A stretch of DNA of 39,899 nucleotides from Ruminococcaceae bacterium UBA2854. GTDB lineage: Bacteria; Bacillota; Clostridia; Oscillospirales; Acutalibacteraceae. Each line of letters begins with the position of its first letter. Position 1 is the first letter of the stretch. Position numbers and translations under genes: made by a program. The stretch is from contig DEFK01000031.1 in assembly GCA_002350765.1 (NCBI GenBank), positions 1 to 39,899 on the forward strand. Direction: 5' to 3'. Under the pieces are notes generated by a model. The model saw nothing but the letters and a program-made list of their open reading frames with translations. It ran no database searches and was not told the origin of the DNA. Shown here in pieces: positions 8,208 through 16,172 of this stretch.

Positions 8208-9887
8208 TTATTTAGAATAGGTTCTCTCGTCAGCCGCCTTAATAAACGCCAGCAATCCCCAGCACGAAATAATACTCGAGCCGCCCGCGGAAATAAACGG
8301 GAAGGTAACGCCCGTAAGCGGTAAAATATCCGTCGCGCCGAAGATATTAAGCGACATCTGGATTACGAATAATCCCGCCGCGCAACACGCGGAAATCGAA
8401 TAGAAGGTGCTTCGGCTTCTTGTCGTAACCGAGCGCGCGTAAATAAACAGCGTCGCTATAGCTATAGCGATTGTTACCGCGGAGATAAAGCCCATCTCCT
8501 CGCTCATAAGTCCGAATACCAAGTCCGACTCGGAAGCGGCTACGTATTTTAAAACGCCGTTACCTATTCCAACGCCGAAAAGTCCTCCTGACGCGATATA
8601 GGTAAGCACTCGAACCTGCTGGTATCCGCGGCTATCCTGGGTATACTCCCAAACATGCCGCCAACCCTGGAATCGCCTTAATATATAAGGTTTAAGGTTA
8701 AGCACAATCATTCCGCCTAAGCCCGCGCCCGTAAGCGCGAGAATAACGGTTTTTAAATCTCCCGAACGTGTAAATGAAATCAGCAGGAACGTTCCGAAGA
8801 ATATCAGCGCCGTACCGAAGTCGCCCATAAGCGCGAGCGCTCCGACGCATATCGCCGAGAAGATAATAAACTCAATTAAGTTCTTTCTCGTTTGCAGTCG
8901 GTCGAGAGTAGACGCGCCCACGAAAATAAACGCAATTTTTACGAACTCGGACGGCTGTACCGTAACGGGACCGATATGAACCCAGTTAGCCTGGCCGTAT
9001 GTAACCCGTCCGAAAACAAGGTTTACGCCCAGAAGCAATACGGCGGCAATCATAATAATCAAGCGCCATTGTCCGATACGGTCGGGATTTTCTATAAATT
9101 TAATAATGATACAGAATACGATTATTCCGATTACGGACGCGATAAGCTGTGTGTACGCGGGCTGAATAGTTGCGTTCTTTACGGTTTGCCGCGCGAGCAG
9201 CATTACGCCTATGCCCGTAAAGAACAGTCCGAGCGCCTCGAGCTCAAACGCCGTCCTCTTCAGGATTACTCTTGACACAAAGAAGAACAGCCACTCTACG
9301 CCGACCAGGAATCCGCATAATACGGCGGGGTCGAAATCCTTTGCGCCGTCACAGAAGCAAGCCTCGACCGCCATAAAAATATGGAACAGTGAAACAAGAA
9401 TAAGCACCTTGTACGGCTGAATGGCGGGCTTGTGCGAAACCTTGGAGAAAAACCAGCTTGAATGAAGCTCCTCCTCGTATTCCTCGCCGCGTTTAAACGC
9501 GTAATCCTTATTACCCATAGTAATGGTATCGTCTATATTAAGCATCGTTCTTCGGGAGCCGACGCGTCTATCGTTAACGTAGGTTCCTGTTTTTGAGCCC
9601 GAATCGGTTATAAACCAGCCCTCTTTACGTCTTAGAAGCACACAGTGGTTTCTCGACACCGCGGGGTCGTCCAGTGCGATATCCGAGCCGCGGGCTCTGC
9701 CGATAGAGTTCTCCCAGAACAGAACGGGGATTTTTTCACCCGTTTCCATATCCTCAAGTAATACAAGCGGACGCTCGGGACGACGGCGGCGTCGCATAGC
9801 CGCGAATATCTGGTATACGATTACTACGGTATACAAAGGCAGCAGCATTCTCAGCGCTACTACCGCGATATCCATAATCAAGGTCAT
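8208..9887 (-). CDS. FHA domain fused to FtsW/RodA/SpoVE peptidoglycan polymerase
   Basis: A SEDS-family lipid II glycosyltransferase that polymerises glycan strands with a class B PBP partner. After one N-terminal membrane segment (about 5-28) and an Arg-rich stretch, a forkhead-associated domain spans about residues 45-135. It has the phosphothreonine-binding signatures GRARGSDI, SRNHC and SGSKTGTYVND. The rest is a multi-pass SEDS core with GDFGTALIFF and a C-terminal TGVTFPFISAGGSS motif. The fusion implies that recruitment or activity responds to Ser/Thr phosphorylation. In many Actinobacteria the FHA protein is instead encoded separately beside rodA and pbpA. A start at 9887 follows AAAGGAG; an ATG four codons in is an alternative. 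The promoter is at 9933-9961. The gap to the PBP gene (about 215 bp) holds no clear gene. Confidence 0.93.
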   Translation of the reverse strand: MTLIMDIAVVALRMLLPLYTVVIVYQIFAAMRRRRRPERPLVLLEDMETGEKIPVLFWENSIGRARGSDIALDDPAVSRNHCVLLRRKEGWFITDSGSKTGTYVNDRRVGSRRTMLNIDDTITMGNKDYAFKRGEEYEEELHSSWFFSKVSHKPAIQPYKVLILVSLFHIFMAVEACFCDGAKDFDPAVLCGFLVGVEWLFFFVSRVILKRTAFELEALGLFFTGIGVMLLARQTVKNATIQPAYTQLIASVIGIIVFCIIIKFIENPDRIGQWRLIIMIAAVLLLGVNLVFGRVTYGQANWVHIGPVTVQPSEFVKIAFIFVGASTLDRLQTRKNLIEFIIFSAICVGALALMGDFGTALIFFGTFLLISFTRSGDLKTVILALTGAGLGGMIVLNLKPYILRRFQGWRHVWEYTQDSRGYQQVRVLTYIASGGLFGVGIGNGVLKYVAASESDLVFGLMSEEMGFISAVTIAIAIATLFIYARSVTTRSRSTFYSISACCAAGLFVIQMSLNIFGATDILPLTGVTFPFISAGGSSIISCWGLLAFIKAADERTYSK

Positions 9888-9932
9888 ATACGTCGTCTCC
9901 TTTCCGCAAATTCACAAATTTATACATAGTAC

Positions 9933-9961
9933 ATTCTACCTCAAACCGCCTCAAAAGTCAA
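9933..9961 (-). promoter_or_regulatory. Sigma-A promoter for the FHA-FtsW / PBP / SecA cluster
   Basis: On the minus strand TTGACT (9956-9961), a 17-bp spacer, then TAGAAT (9933-9938), about 45 bp before the ATG. One copy of the 23-bp direct repeat lies just upstream of the -35 box. Confidence 0.7.
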
Positions 9962-9967
9962 CACAGA

Positions 9968-9990
9968 TAAAGCCAAAGAGGCGGGATTTA
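9968..9990 (+). repeat. 23-bp direct repeat, copy A
   Basis: The 23-bp segment begins TAAAGCCAAAGAGG and ends CGGGATTTA. An identical copy in the same orientation lies at 12306-12328. The two bracket the S41-type peptidase gene, its promoter and its terminator. Outside the 23 bp the flanks differ. Origin unknown. Confidence 0.85.
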
Positions 9991-10078
9991 TAGGAGTTAG
10001 GTAAGATGTTCTTTTCCTTAACACCGTTATGCTTGAATATTTATACCGGTTTTGAGTAATTTCCTATAGAGTAAAAAA

Positions 10079-10104
10079 CGGAACCGCCCGAAAGGACGGT
10101 TCCG
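10079..10104 (-). terminator. Rho-independent terminator of the S41-type gene
   Basis: Stem CGGAACCG/CGGTTCCG extended by CC/GG around a GAAA loop. Read on the minus strand it is followed by TTTTTTAC, 20 bp after the stop codon of the gene at 10125. Confidence 0.85.
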
Positions 10105-10124
10105 AATAAAAGATTATCTATTTT

Positions 10125-12206
10125 TTATTTCACGTCAAATTGCTCGTTTAACAGCTTGTTAATATACTCTCTGTCGAATAATCTACTGTTGCTGATATAT
10201 ACGTCGGGAGCGATACCGCCGTCTATATCACGGATATAGCCATTCTTCATCGTGGACAAACGGTACTCGCTCGAAATCTGCATCGTTGAGCCGATAGCGG
10301 TCGAGAGATAGCCGACAGTGCAAGCTCCGCCGCCACTCTGCTGGCCGATGAGGAGAATCCTGTCGTCGAGCTGGTCAAGAGCATTCGGGAGCAGGTTGCC
10401 GCAGGAGAAGGAAGCGCCGGAGATATTAACCGCCACGTTTTTGCCCAAACCAAGTATAGACTTGTCGTTCTCGTCATATTTACCGTCAAAGTTAAGGTCA
10501 AAATCCAGTACACACTGATGGACAGCCCATGTTACCGGGTTCTGAATATCGATATTGCACTGACCGCAGATTGCCTGAATTGCGTATCCGCCTGCCAAAA
10601 CAGCACCGCCGCCGTTGTACGCGAGGTCAATGACAACGTTCTTGACGTCCTTATCCTCGTTTTGCAGGCGTTTGAGAGCATAGGCAAAGAGCGCGATTGT
10701 ATCATCTTTGTCCGGTTTCGGCTCATAGCCCTCGGACATATACGAGACCATCGTTGGATCCATTTTAAAGGCGTCGAATGTAATATACACTGTGTCACCT
10801 ACACGCTCGTAAGCCGTGAAATCTTCACCAAATGTTCCCAGAGCTTTTTTTCGGGCTTTTTGGATTTCCTGATCATTGTACATACGATTTAAGTAACCGG
10901 GGCTTAACTTAGACTGGTATTCAATGGGCTCGCTGAGGAATACCGACTGCATTCCCGATCTGCTGTGGAAGTCCTCGAACAGCATTGTAGAAACGTCCTG
11001 CTGAGCCATTTCAATCGTTGCGAGATCTGTGGAGAGCATTCTTTTCTTGATTCCCATACGGTTAAAATACTCGTCAAAGGTTGCGATATTATGAGCAGCC
11101 TGTAAACCGTAGCGCGCGTCGAGAGCATTACAAAACTCATAGTAGTTGACCTGCGCAAGAGCGGATGAGATTTTATCGGTCTTTACAGAGTCGCGGTAAA
11201 GGTCATAAAACTCTTTTTTCTCCGGGTTATTCGCAAGACTATTATCCGTAAAGAATATAGCCTTGCCGTTATAGCTTGCGAACTGACCTGTAAATGACAT
11301 AAAGAAATCGGAAAAGGTCTGGAGCGGGATAAGGAAATCGTTGCCGTTTTTGAGCATAGGAACCTCGTTATACGCAAAGGTTACGGCAATAGGATTCCCG
11401 CCGTGGTATATATCCTTATCGGACACCTTATAAAACGGGCCTTTTTTCGTTGCGCCTATGCCGAATGGGTTAAATACCATATAATCGCCGTTTACGACAA
11501 GCGTAGATGTATAGTCGCTGAAATACAGAATCTTATTCTTGTAATCGAAGTCGATAAACGTACCCATAGGCAGATTGTAGGTACGGATAAGTCCGTTCGC
11601 GACATTTACAACTTTACAATCAGGGTCAAATTGTAACATTTCAAGAAATGTCTTGATGACAAAGCTGTCTGATACAAACGGAACGTCGGGATATTCGGAC
11701 GAGAAGTAAACGGGATTTTCGGCTTTATTTATCTTTCCGCCTTCATAGTTGTACCAAGTTATGTTCTCCTCGGTAATTTCGCCCTCTTTTTCTTTAATCT
11801 CGTCGGGCTGTAGAGGTTTAAGCGTCTTTTTCACGGTAACGGTGAGGATTTTGCTGAGCTTCTTGCCCTTAGCGTTTTTAGCCTTGGTCTTAACGGTAAT
11901 CTTGGCTACGCCTGTCTTTTTCGCGGTAACCTTGATTTTACTTCCGCTGACTTTTACCGACGCTACGGAAGTATTGTTCGACTTAGCCGTGAACTTCTTG
12001 GAAGCGTTGCCTTTAACCTTTACCTTGACGGTATAGGATTTAGTCACCGTTTTTTTATCGGCGGGAATTGTGATAGTTGCCTTAGACTTCACCTTTAGGG
12101 TTTTTACATATTTCTTCGCGGATTTTGCCTGTACGCTGACGCCGAGCGTCGAACAGATTAGTACAGCGAGAAATACGCTTATTACTCTTTTTAACTTCGT
12201 TTTCAT
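10125..12206 (-). CDS. Secreted Ig-like plus S41-type peptidase
   Basis: An extracellular protein of 693 residues. A signal peptide (1-27, ending VSVQA) is followed by a Lys/Thr/Val-rich Ig-like (Big_2-type) domain at about 30-130, with the pattern VASVKVSGSKIKVTAKKTGVAKITVKTK. The C-terminal half resembles S41 (tail-specific/tricorn-core) peptidases. It has DFHS near residue 410, VVIDLAYNGGG near 525, a nucleophile-elbow-like SGASFSCGN at 596-604 and GGGACTVG shortly after. The Lys that follows the Ser in Ctp-type enzymes is replaced by Gln (LIGQQSGGG), so a Ser-His arrangement using DFHS or an inactive enzyme is possible. It has its own promoter, ribosome binding site AGGAGG and terminator. 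The Ig domain composition matches that of the paralogous family elsewhere in the window, suggesting a shared wall or surface environment. Confidence 0.8.
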   Translation of the reverse strand: MKTKLKRVISVFLAVLICSTLGVSVQAKSAKKYVKTLKVKSKATITIPADKKTVTKSYTVKVKVKGNASKKFTAKSNNTSVASVKVSGSKIKVTAKKTGVAKITVKTKAKNAKGKKLSKILTVTVKKTLKPLQPDEIKEKEGEITEENITWYNYEGGKINKAENPVYFSSEYPDVPFVSDSFVIKTFLEMLQFDPDCKVVNVANGLIRTYNLPMGTFIDFDYKNKILYFSDYTSTLVVNGDYMVFNPFGIGATKKGPFYKVSDKDIYHGGNPIAVTFAYNEVPMLKNGNDFLIPLQTFSDFFMSFTGQFASYNGKAIFFTDNSLANNPEKKEFYDLYRDSVKTDKISSALAQVNYYEFCNALDARYGLQAAHNIATFDEYFNRMGIKKRMLSTDLATIEMAQQDVSTMLFEDFHSRSGMQSVFLSEPIEYQSKLSPGYLNRMYNDQEIQKARKKALGTFGEDFTAYERVGDTVYITFDAFKMDPTMVSYMSEGYEPKPDKDDTIALFAYALKRLQNEDKDVKNVVIDLAYNGGGAVLAGGYAIQAICGQCNIDIQNPVTWAVHQCVLDFDLNFDGKYDENDKSILGLGKNVAVNISGASFSCGNLLPNALDQLDDRILLIGQQSGGGACTVGYLSTAIGSTMQISSEYRLSTMKNGYIRDIDGGIAPDVYISNSRLFDREYINKLLNEQFDVK

Positions 12207-12251
12207 AATGTCCTCCTATAGTTTTTCACAAATATTTGCGAATTACTTTAA

Positions 12252-12280
12252 ATTATAATATAAATTGTTCAAAAATTCAA
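12252..12280 (-). promoter_or_regulatory. Sigma-A promoter for the S41-type gene
   Basis: On the minus strand TTGAAT (12275-12280), a 17-bp spacer, then TATAAT (12252-12257), 46 bp before the ATG. Confidence 0.75.
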
Positions 12281-12305
12281 TGAGCTGATGAAAAAAATTG
12301 GAGAG

Positions 12306-12328
12306 TAAAGCCAAAGAGGCGGGATTTA
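12306..12328 (+). repeat. 23-bp direct repeat, copy B
   Basis: Identical to 9968-9990 and in the same orientation. It sits between the divergent S41-type gene and the ZIP transporter gene, upstream of both. Confidence 0.85.
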
Positions 12329-12382
12329 GTAACCTAATATTTTAAATCTTATATTATACTTATAGGAGGCTGACAGAAAAAT

Positions 12383-13186
12383 ATGGAAATTCTTATATTA
12401 TACGCGTTATTCGCCACGCTTGGAACGTGGGCGGTAAACTCGCTTGGCGCGGCAACGGTGCTGTTTTTTAAATCGCCGAGGGAGAAAACGTTGAACCTGC
12501 TGCTCGGATTCGCGTCGGGCGTTATGATAGCGGCAAGCTTCTGGTCGCTTTTGGAGCCGTCGATTGAGCTCGCCGAAAAGCAGGGGTCGGTTCCGCCCTA
12601 TATCCCCGCGACGCTCGGATTCTTATTCGGCGCGGGTTTTATGTGGCTTTCGGATAAAATAGTTACGTTCTCCAGGCGCAGGCTGATAATCGCGCGGAAT
12701 ACCGATAACGAAAGACTGAACCGCATTATTATGCTCGTGCTTTCGATAACTCTCCACAATATCCCCGAAGGACTTGCGGTAGGCGTAGCGTTCGGCTCGC
12801 TACAGGGCGGTAATTTCTCCCCCGAGAATCTTATGGGGGCTATAACAATCGCCATCGGGATCGGTATACAAAACTTCCCCGAGGGCGCGGCGATATCTCT
12901 CCCGCTCAGGAGAGAGGGCTATACAAGGCCGAAATGCTTCTTAATCGGTATACTCTCGGGATTTGTTGAACCCTTGGCGGGCGTAGTCGGAGCTCTCGCC
13001 GTGGTATATGTTCAATCCATACTCCCCTACGCGCTCGCTTTCGCCGCGGGCTCGATGATCCTTGTCGCGGTACACGAGCTCATCCCCGAATGTCAACAGA
13101 ATAAAGACACGAACCCCTATTTCGCGACTATGGGGATTGTATCGGGCTTCGCTTTTATGATGTTGCTCGACGTTATGCTCGGCTGA
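12383..13186 (+). CDS. ZIP-family divalent metal transporter
   Basis: An inner-membrane permease for Zn2+ and related divalent metals, moving them toward the cytoplasm. The 267-residue product has about eight hydrophobic segments. Its family signatures are in the fourth and fifth: HNIPEGLAVGVAFG near residue 130 and QNFPEGAAISLPLRREG near 165. The His, Asn and Glu residues there form the binuclear metal site in characterised ZIPs. The short loop after segment three lacks the long His-rich stretch of eukaryotic members. This is the GufA/ZupT branch. The ATG at 12383 is the only reasonable start, although AGGAGG (12364-12369) is 13 bp away, a long spacing. No metal-regulated operator is recognisable upstream. 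Confidence 0.92.
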   Translation: MEILILYALFATLGTWAVNSLGAATVLFFKSPREKTLNLLLGFASGVMIAASFWSLLEPSIELAEKQGSVPPYIPATLGFLFGAGFMWLSDKIVTFSRRRLIIARNTDNERLNRIIMLVLSITLHNIPEGLAVGVAFGSLQGGNFSPENLMGAITIAIGIGIQNFPEGAAISLPLRREGYTRPKCFLIGILSGFVEPLAGVVGALAVVYVQSILPYALAFAAGSMILVAVHELIPECQQNKDTNPYFATMGIVSGFAFMMLLDVMLG

Positions 13187-13303
13187 CAGATTACAATTAT
13201 TACGCTTTTTAAACTTTTTTCTAAAATAGTATTGCTTTTTTTCTCTTTTTTTATTAGAATATAATCTAGTATTTTATAGTTTGTTTTAGGAAGTAAAAAA
13301 AGT

Positions 13304-14737
13304 ATGGAAGTTAAATACGTTAACTTAAAAGTTGATAAAAGTTCATATAATCCGTCGGCAAGCGCCAGACGGCGCAGTACCCGTCCGCCTCAAAGACGAA
13401 ACAGGTATAACTCATATAGGCGCCGCAGGAGAATTAATCCCCGTATGGTTTTAGCCCTTATACTCGTGCTTGTGCTTGTTTTTATTATTTTCTCAATATG
13501 GAACGCCTGCACTCCCAAGTCCGACCCCGTAGAGGAGCTTAAATTCTCTAACGCTTCACAGAGCACGGTAAAGCTTGACTGGAAAAAGGTAAAGGACGCT
13601 GACGGTTATATTATTTATAAGAAAACGTTCGAGGAGCCTGACTTTAAAAAGGTCGGCACGGTAAAAAAAGCCACCTCGTACACCGTTAAGGATCTTAAAT
13701 CTCAGACCGACTATACGTTATGCGTAACCTCTTACAAGAAAGGTGAGCCTATAATCGAAAGCGCAAGGAGCACGGTTGACATCTTAACGCTCCCCGCCTC
13801 TCCTGTATTCACAGAATGTAAATCGCAGAACGAAAGCTCAATTACCCTCGCCTGGAAGAGCGTTCCTAACGCCGTTAATTACCAGGTTCAGTACGTTAAG
13901 GGCGATACAAGAGATTTTAAAAACGCCGTTACAAAAACCTTTAAGCCCTCTAAGGAGCCTAAGGCAACGCTTACAGGGCTCGAGAAATCAGGTCCCTACT
14001 GCGTAAGAATTAAGGATACCGTTAAGCATAACGATAAGAATATAAGCAGTAAATGGAGCGACGCGAATATCGTATATATTGCGGAAAACTTTACCCTGCG
14101 CAGCGATATCGACCCCGATAAGCCGATGGTCGCGCTTACATTCGACGACGGCCCGGGATACAATAAAGCTTCTAAGAGAATACTCGATACTCTCGAAAAA
14201 TATAACGCCAAGGCTACTTTCTTTATGGTCGGTAAAAACGCCGCTGACCATCCAGATAATATCAAGCGTAAACAAAAGCTCGGTATGGAGCTCGGCAACC
14301 ACTCCTGGAACCACGCCCACTACGGCAGTAATGTTGAACCGTCGGATATCAGCAAGGCGTCCAACGCTATCCATAATATCTGCGGCTCATTCCCGACAGC
14401 CTTCCGCTCCCCGGGCGGTATGACAACAAGCACTATAAAGGCTGAATGTATAACCGAGAAAATGCCTCTGTATTACTGGTCGATAGATACTCAGGACTGG
14501 CTTTCCAGAGACGCCGATAAGGTTTATGAAAGTGTAATAAACAATGTCAGCGACGGCGATATCATCCTTATGCACGAGATTTACAACTCAACCGCCGACG
14601 CGGTTAAGCGTATAGTGCCCAAGCTCCAGAAAATGGGCTATCAGCTCGTTACCTGTAAGGAATTAGTGTACGCTAAAAACGGTAAATCTCCCGAACCTGG
14701 TGTAGAGTATTTCAGCGCTACAAAAATTAAAGAATAA
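13304..14737 (+). CDS. Membrane-anchored FN3 polysaccharide deacetylase
   Basis: A NodB-fold carbohydrate esterase (CE4) expected to remove N-acetyl groups from peptidoglycan or another extracellular glycan. A very Arg-rich cytoplasmic tail (about 20-47) precedes one membrane segment (about 48-68), so it is a type II membrane protein with its domains outside. Two fibronectin type III modules (about 78-165 and 167-262) follow, with the WKKVKDADGYIIYKK and WKSVPNAVNYQVQY patterns. The catalytic domain (about 275-460) shows TFDDGPG, HSWNH, FRSPGG, DTQDW and LMHEI, i.e. the Asp-His-His zinc set and catalytic base are intact. The gene starts 117 bp after the ZIP gene and ends at its own terminator. 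Peptidoglycan deacetylation would lower lysozyme sensitivity; that target is inferred. Confidence 0.92.
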   Translation: MEVKYVNLKVDKSSYNPSASARRRSTRPPQRRNRYNSYRRRRRINPRMVLALILVLVLVFIIFSIWNACTPKSDPVEELKFSNASQSTVKLDWKKVKDADGYIIYKKTFEEPDFKKVGTVKKATSYTVKDLKSQTDYTLCVTSYKKGEPIIESARSTVDILTLPASPVFTECKSQNESSITLAWKSVPNAVNYQVQYVKGDTRDFKNAVTKTFKPSKEPKATLTGLEKSGPYCVRIKDTVKHNDKNISSKWSDANIVYIAENFTLRSDIDPDKPMVALTFDDGPGYNKASKRILDTLEKYNAKATFFMVGKNAADHPDNIKRKQKLGMELGNHSWNHAHYGSNVEPSDISKASNAIHNICGSFPTAFRSPGGMTTSTIKAECITEKMPLYYWSIDTQDWLSRDADKVYESVINNVSDGDIILMHEIYNSTADAVKRIVPKLQKMGYQLVTCKELVYAKNGKSPEPGVEYFSATKIKE

Positions 14738-14742
14738 AAGAT

Positions 14743-14770
14743 ACAGCTCGGAGTTTTTATTCCGAGCTGT
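14743..14770 (+). terminator. Terminator of the deacetylase gene
   Basis: Ten-bp stem ACAGCTCGGA/TCCGAGCTGT with an 8-nt loop, followed by TTTTAT. Confidence 0.88.
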
Positions 14771-14785
14771 TTTTATGCGTACAAA

Positions 14786-14812
14786 AGCGCGGCACGTAAA
14801 TTGTGCCGCGCT
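14786..14812 (-). terminator. Terminator of the CAP-domain gene
   Basis: Ten-bp stem AGCGCGGCAC/GTGCCGCGCT with a 7-nt loop. Read on the minus strand it is followed by TTTTGT, immediately after the stop codon at 14817. Confidence 0.85.
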
Positions 14813-14816
14813 GAGT

Positions 14817-15942
14817 TTATTTCTTAATCTTTCTTACCTTACTCCAATCCGAGTAATAAGTACCGCTTGCGTATTTCTTATAAGTCCTCAGTCTGAAGTA
14901 ATATGTCTTACCTTTCTTTAAACCTCTTAAAATCTTAGTCGTTTTAGTTCGGGTTAAGGTAAGTGTTTTTTCACTCTTTGTAAAACCGCTGTTTAAAGCG
15001 TAGCTAAGTTTAACTCCTGTAGCGGAGGACGCAACGCTCTTCCACCTTATCGTAACGGTTTTCTTCGACTTCGCAAGTCTACTTATCTCGGTCGTTTTCG
15101 GGATTATTTTAAATTCCTTTTTAAATTCCTGGCCGTTATACTTATGCCTTACCTTTATAGTATAGGTTCCGTAATTATAATGCTTGCTCGGTAGGATAAT
15201 TTCGTAATACTTTTTAGCGATTACATCATTATCCTTATCGTAAACGGTAACCTCGGGAGCTTGCTTTCTTCCGTTATACTCAAAAACGGTTTTTGAATAC
15301 TTAACCTTCGCGATATCGGGAGCCTGTTCCTTTTCGTATTCAAGCGCCTTCTCCCCGGGGGTAGCCTTTCCGTCAAGATACATAACCGAGGTTTCCTTAT
15401 CGGGCTGAGTCGCAACATTTACGTTAACGGTACGTTTCCCCCGTTTCCTTATAGGTCTCCTTAACTGCTCCGCCCGTAAATACGTGAATCCAGTAATTAG
15501 TACCATTATCGTCGGTAAACACGCCTACGCCCACGCGGGTGTAATCGCCGAGCATATTCTCGCGGTGTCCGTCGGATTTGTAATAAGCGTCGGTTGATTC
15601 CTTAGGAGATGAGAAGCCCTTGGAGATATTCTCTGCCAGCGAGCCTTCCCAAGCCATAACCGTATGCCACTCCTTGGTATTAGGTCTTGTATGCGAAAAC
15701 TTTATGCTGCACTCCGCCGCCCTTATCATCGCGGGCTCGAGCAGAGAACAATCGTATTTCAGCTTACTAAGCCCGTTCATTACGCGGTAGTCGTTTATCC
15801 TGCCGACAATCTCATTGGCGTAGTCGAAGTTAAACGTGCCGCGAATCAATATTCCGCTCTCGGCATAAGCGACAACCGTAAACGCCGACAGTAAAATCAC
15901 AAGCGAAGTCAAAACGGCGATAATCTTTATTAAATTTTTCAT
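14817..15942 (-). pseudogene. CAP-domain (SCP-like) secreted protein, frameshifted
   Basis: Two overlapping frames together make one secreted protein of about 374 residues. The first piece (15942-15424) has a signal peptide (ending VAYA) and a CAP/SCP domain with INDYRVMNGLSKL, an HTRP loop, GSLAENISKG and DGHRENMLGDYTRVGVGV. It stops just after ETYKETGETYR. The second frame runs from about 15435 down to 14817. It continues as TVNVNVATQPDKETS, then an Ig-like region and a C-terminal FN3-like module (VTIRWKSVASSATGVKLSYAL ... YYFRLRTYK). Removing one G from the G5 run (15436-15440 on the plus strand as C5) joins them cleanly. The ATG of the second frame has no signal peptide and is not a likely start. 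CAP proteins with FN3 tails are common secreted proteins in Clostridia; their substrate is unknown. Pseudogene, phase variation and sequencing error are all possible. Confidence 0.75.
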
Positions 15943-15983
15943 AAAGCCGTCCTCCTTTCGCTTTATGTATACTTATTTATTTT

Positions 15984-16012
15984 ATTATACATTATAAAAC
16001 GTATAAAATCAA
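15984..16012 (-). promoter_or_regulatory. Sigma-A promoter for the CAP-domain gene
   Basis: On the minus strand TTGATT (16007-16012), a 17-bp spacer, then TATAAT (15984-15989). A second TATAAT lies 11 bp closer to the -35 box. The ribosome binding site AAAGGAGG precedes the ATG at 15942. Confidence 0.7.
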
Positions 16013-16093
16013 TACTCAAATTTAATAACAGTTGTGCATAATTCACAATCGGAAGTTATATTTTTATGTTTTTTGAAATTTTTGTCGAAACTA

Positions 16094-16122
16094 TTGACAT
16101 TTTTAAACGGGGATTATATAAT
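16094..16122 (+). promoter_or_regulatory. Perfect sigma-A promoter of the tetR-like gene
   Basis: TTGACA (16094-16099), exactly 17 bp, then TATAAT (16117-16122). A promoter this strong in front of a regulator implies that it is normally held down, fitting the adjacent tandem palindromes. Confidence 0.85.
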
Positions 16123-16129
16123 AACATCA

Positions 16130-16153
16130 GTTATGTAACACTTGTTGCGTAAC
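16130..16153. promoter_or_regulatory. Probable TetR autoregulatory operator
   Basis: Two tandem palindromic sites, GTTATGTAAC (16130-16139) and GTTGCGTAAC (16144-16153), lie at and just after the expected transcription start. Both have the form GTTnnnnAAC and are 14 bp apart. Binding by the TetR protein encoded downstream is inferred. Confidence 0.6.
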
Positions 16154-16172
16154 AATCGAAAGGATGTACTAT

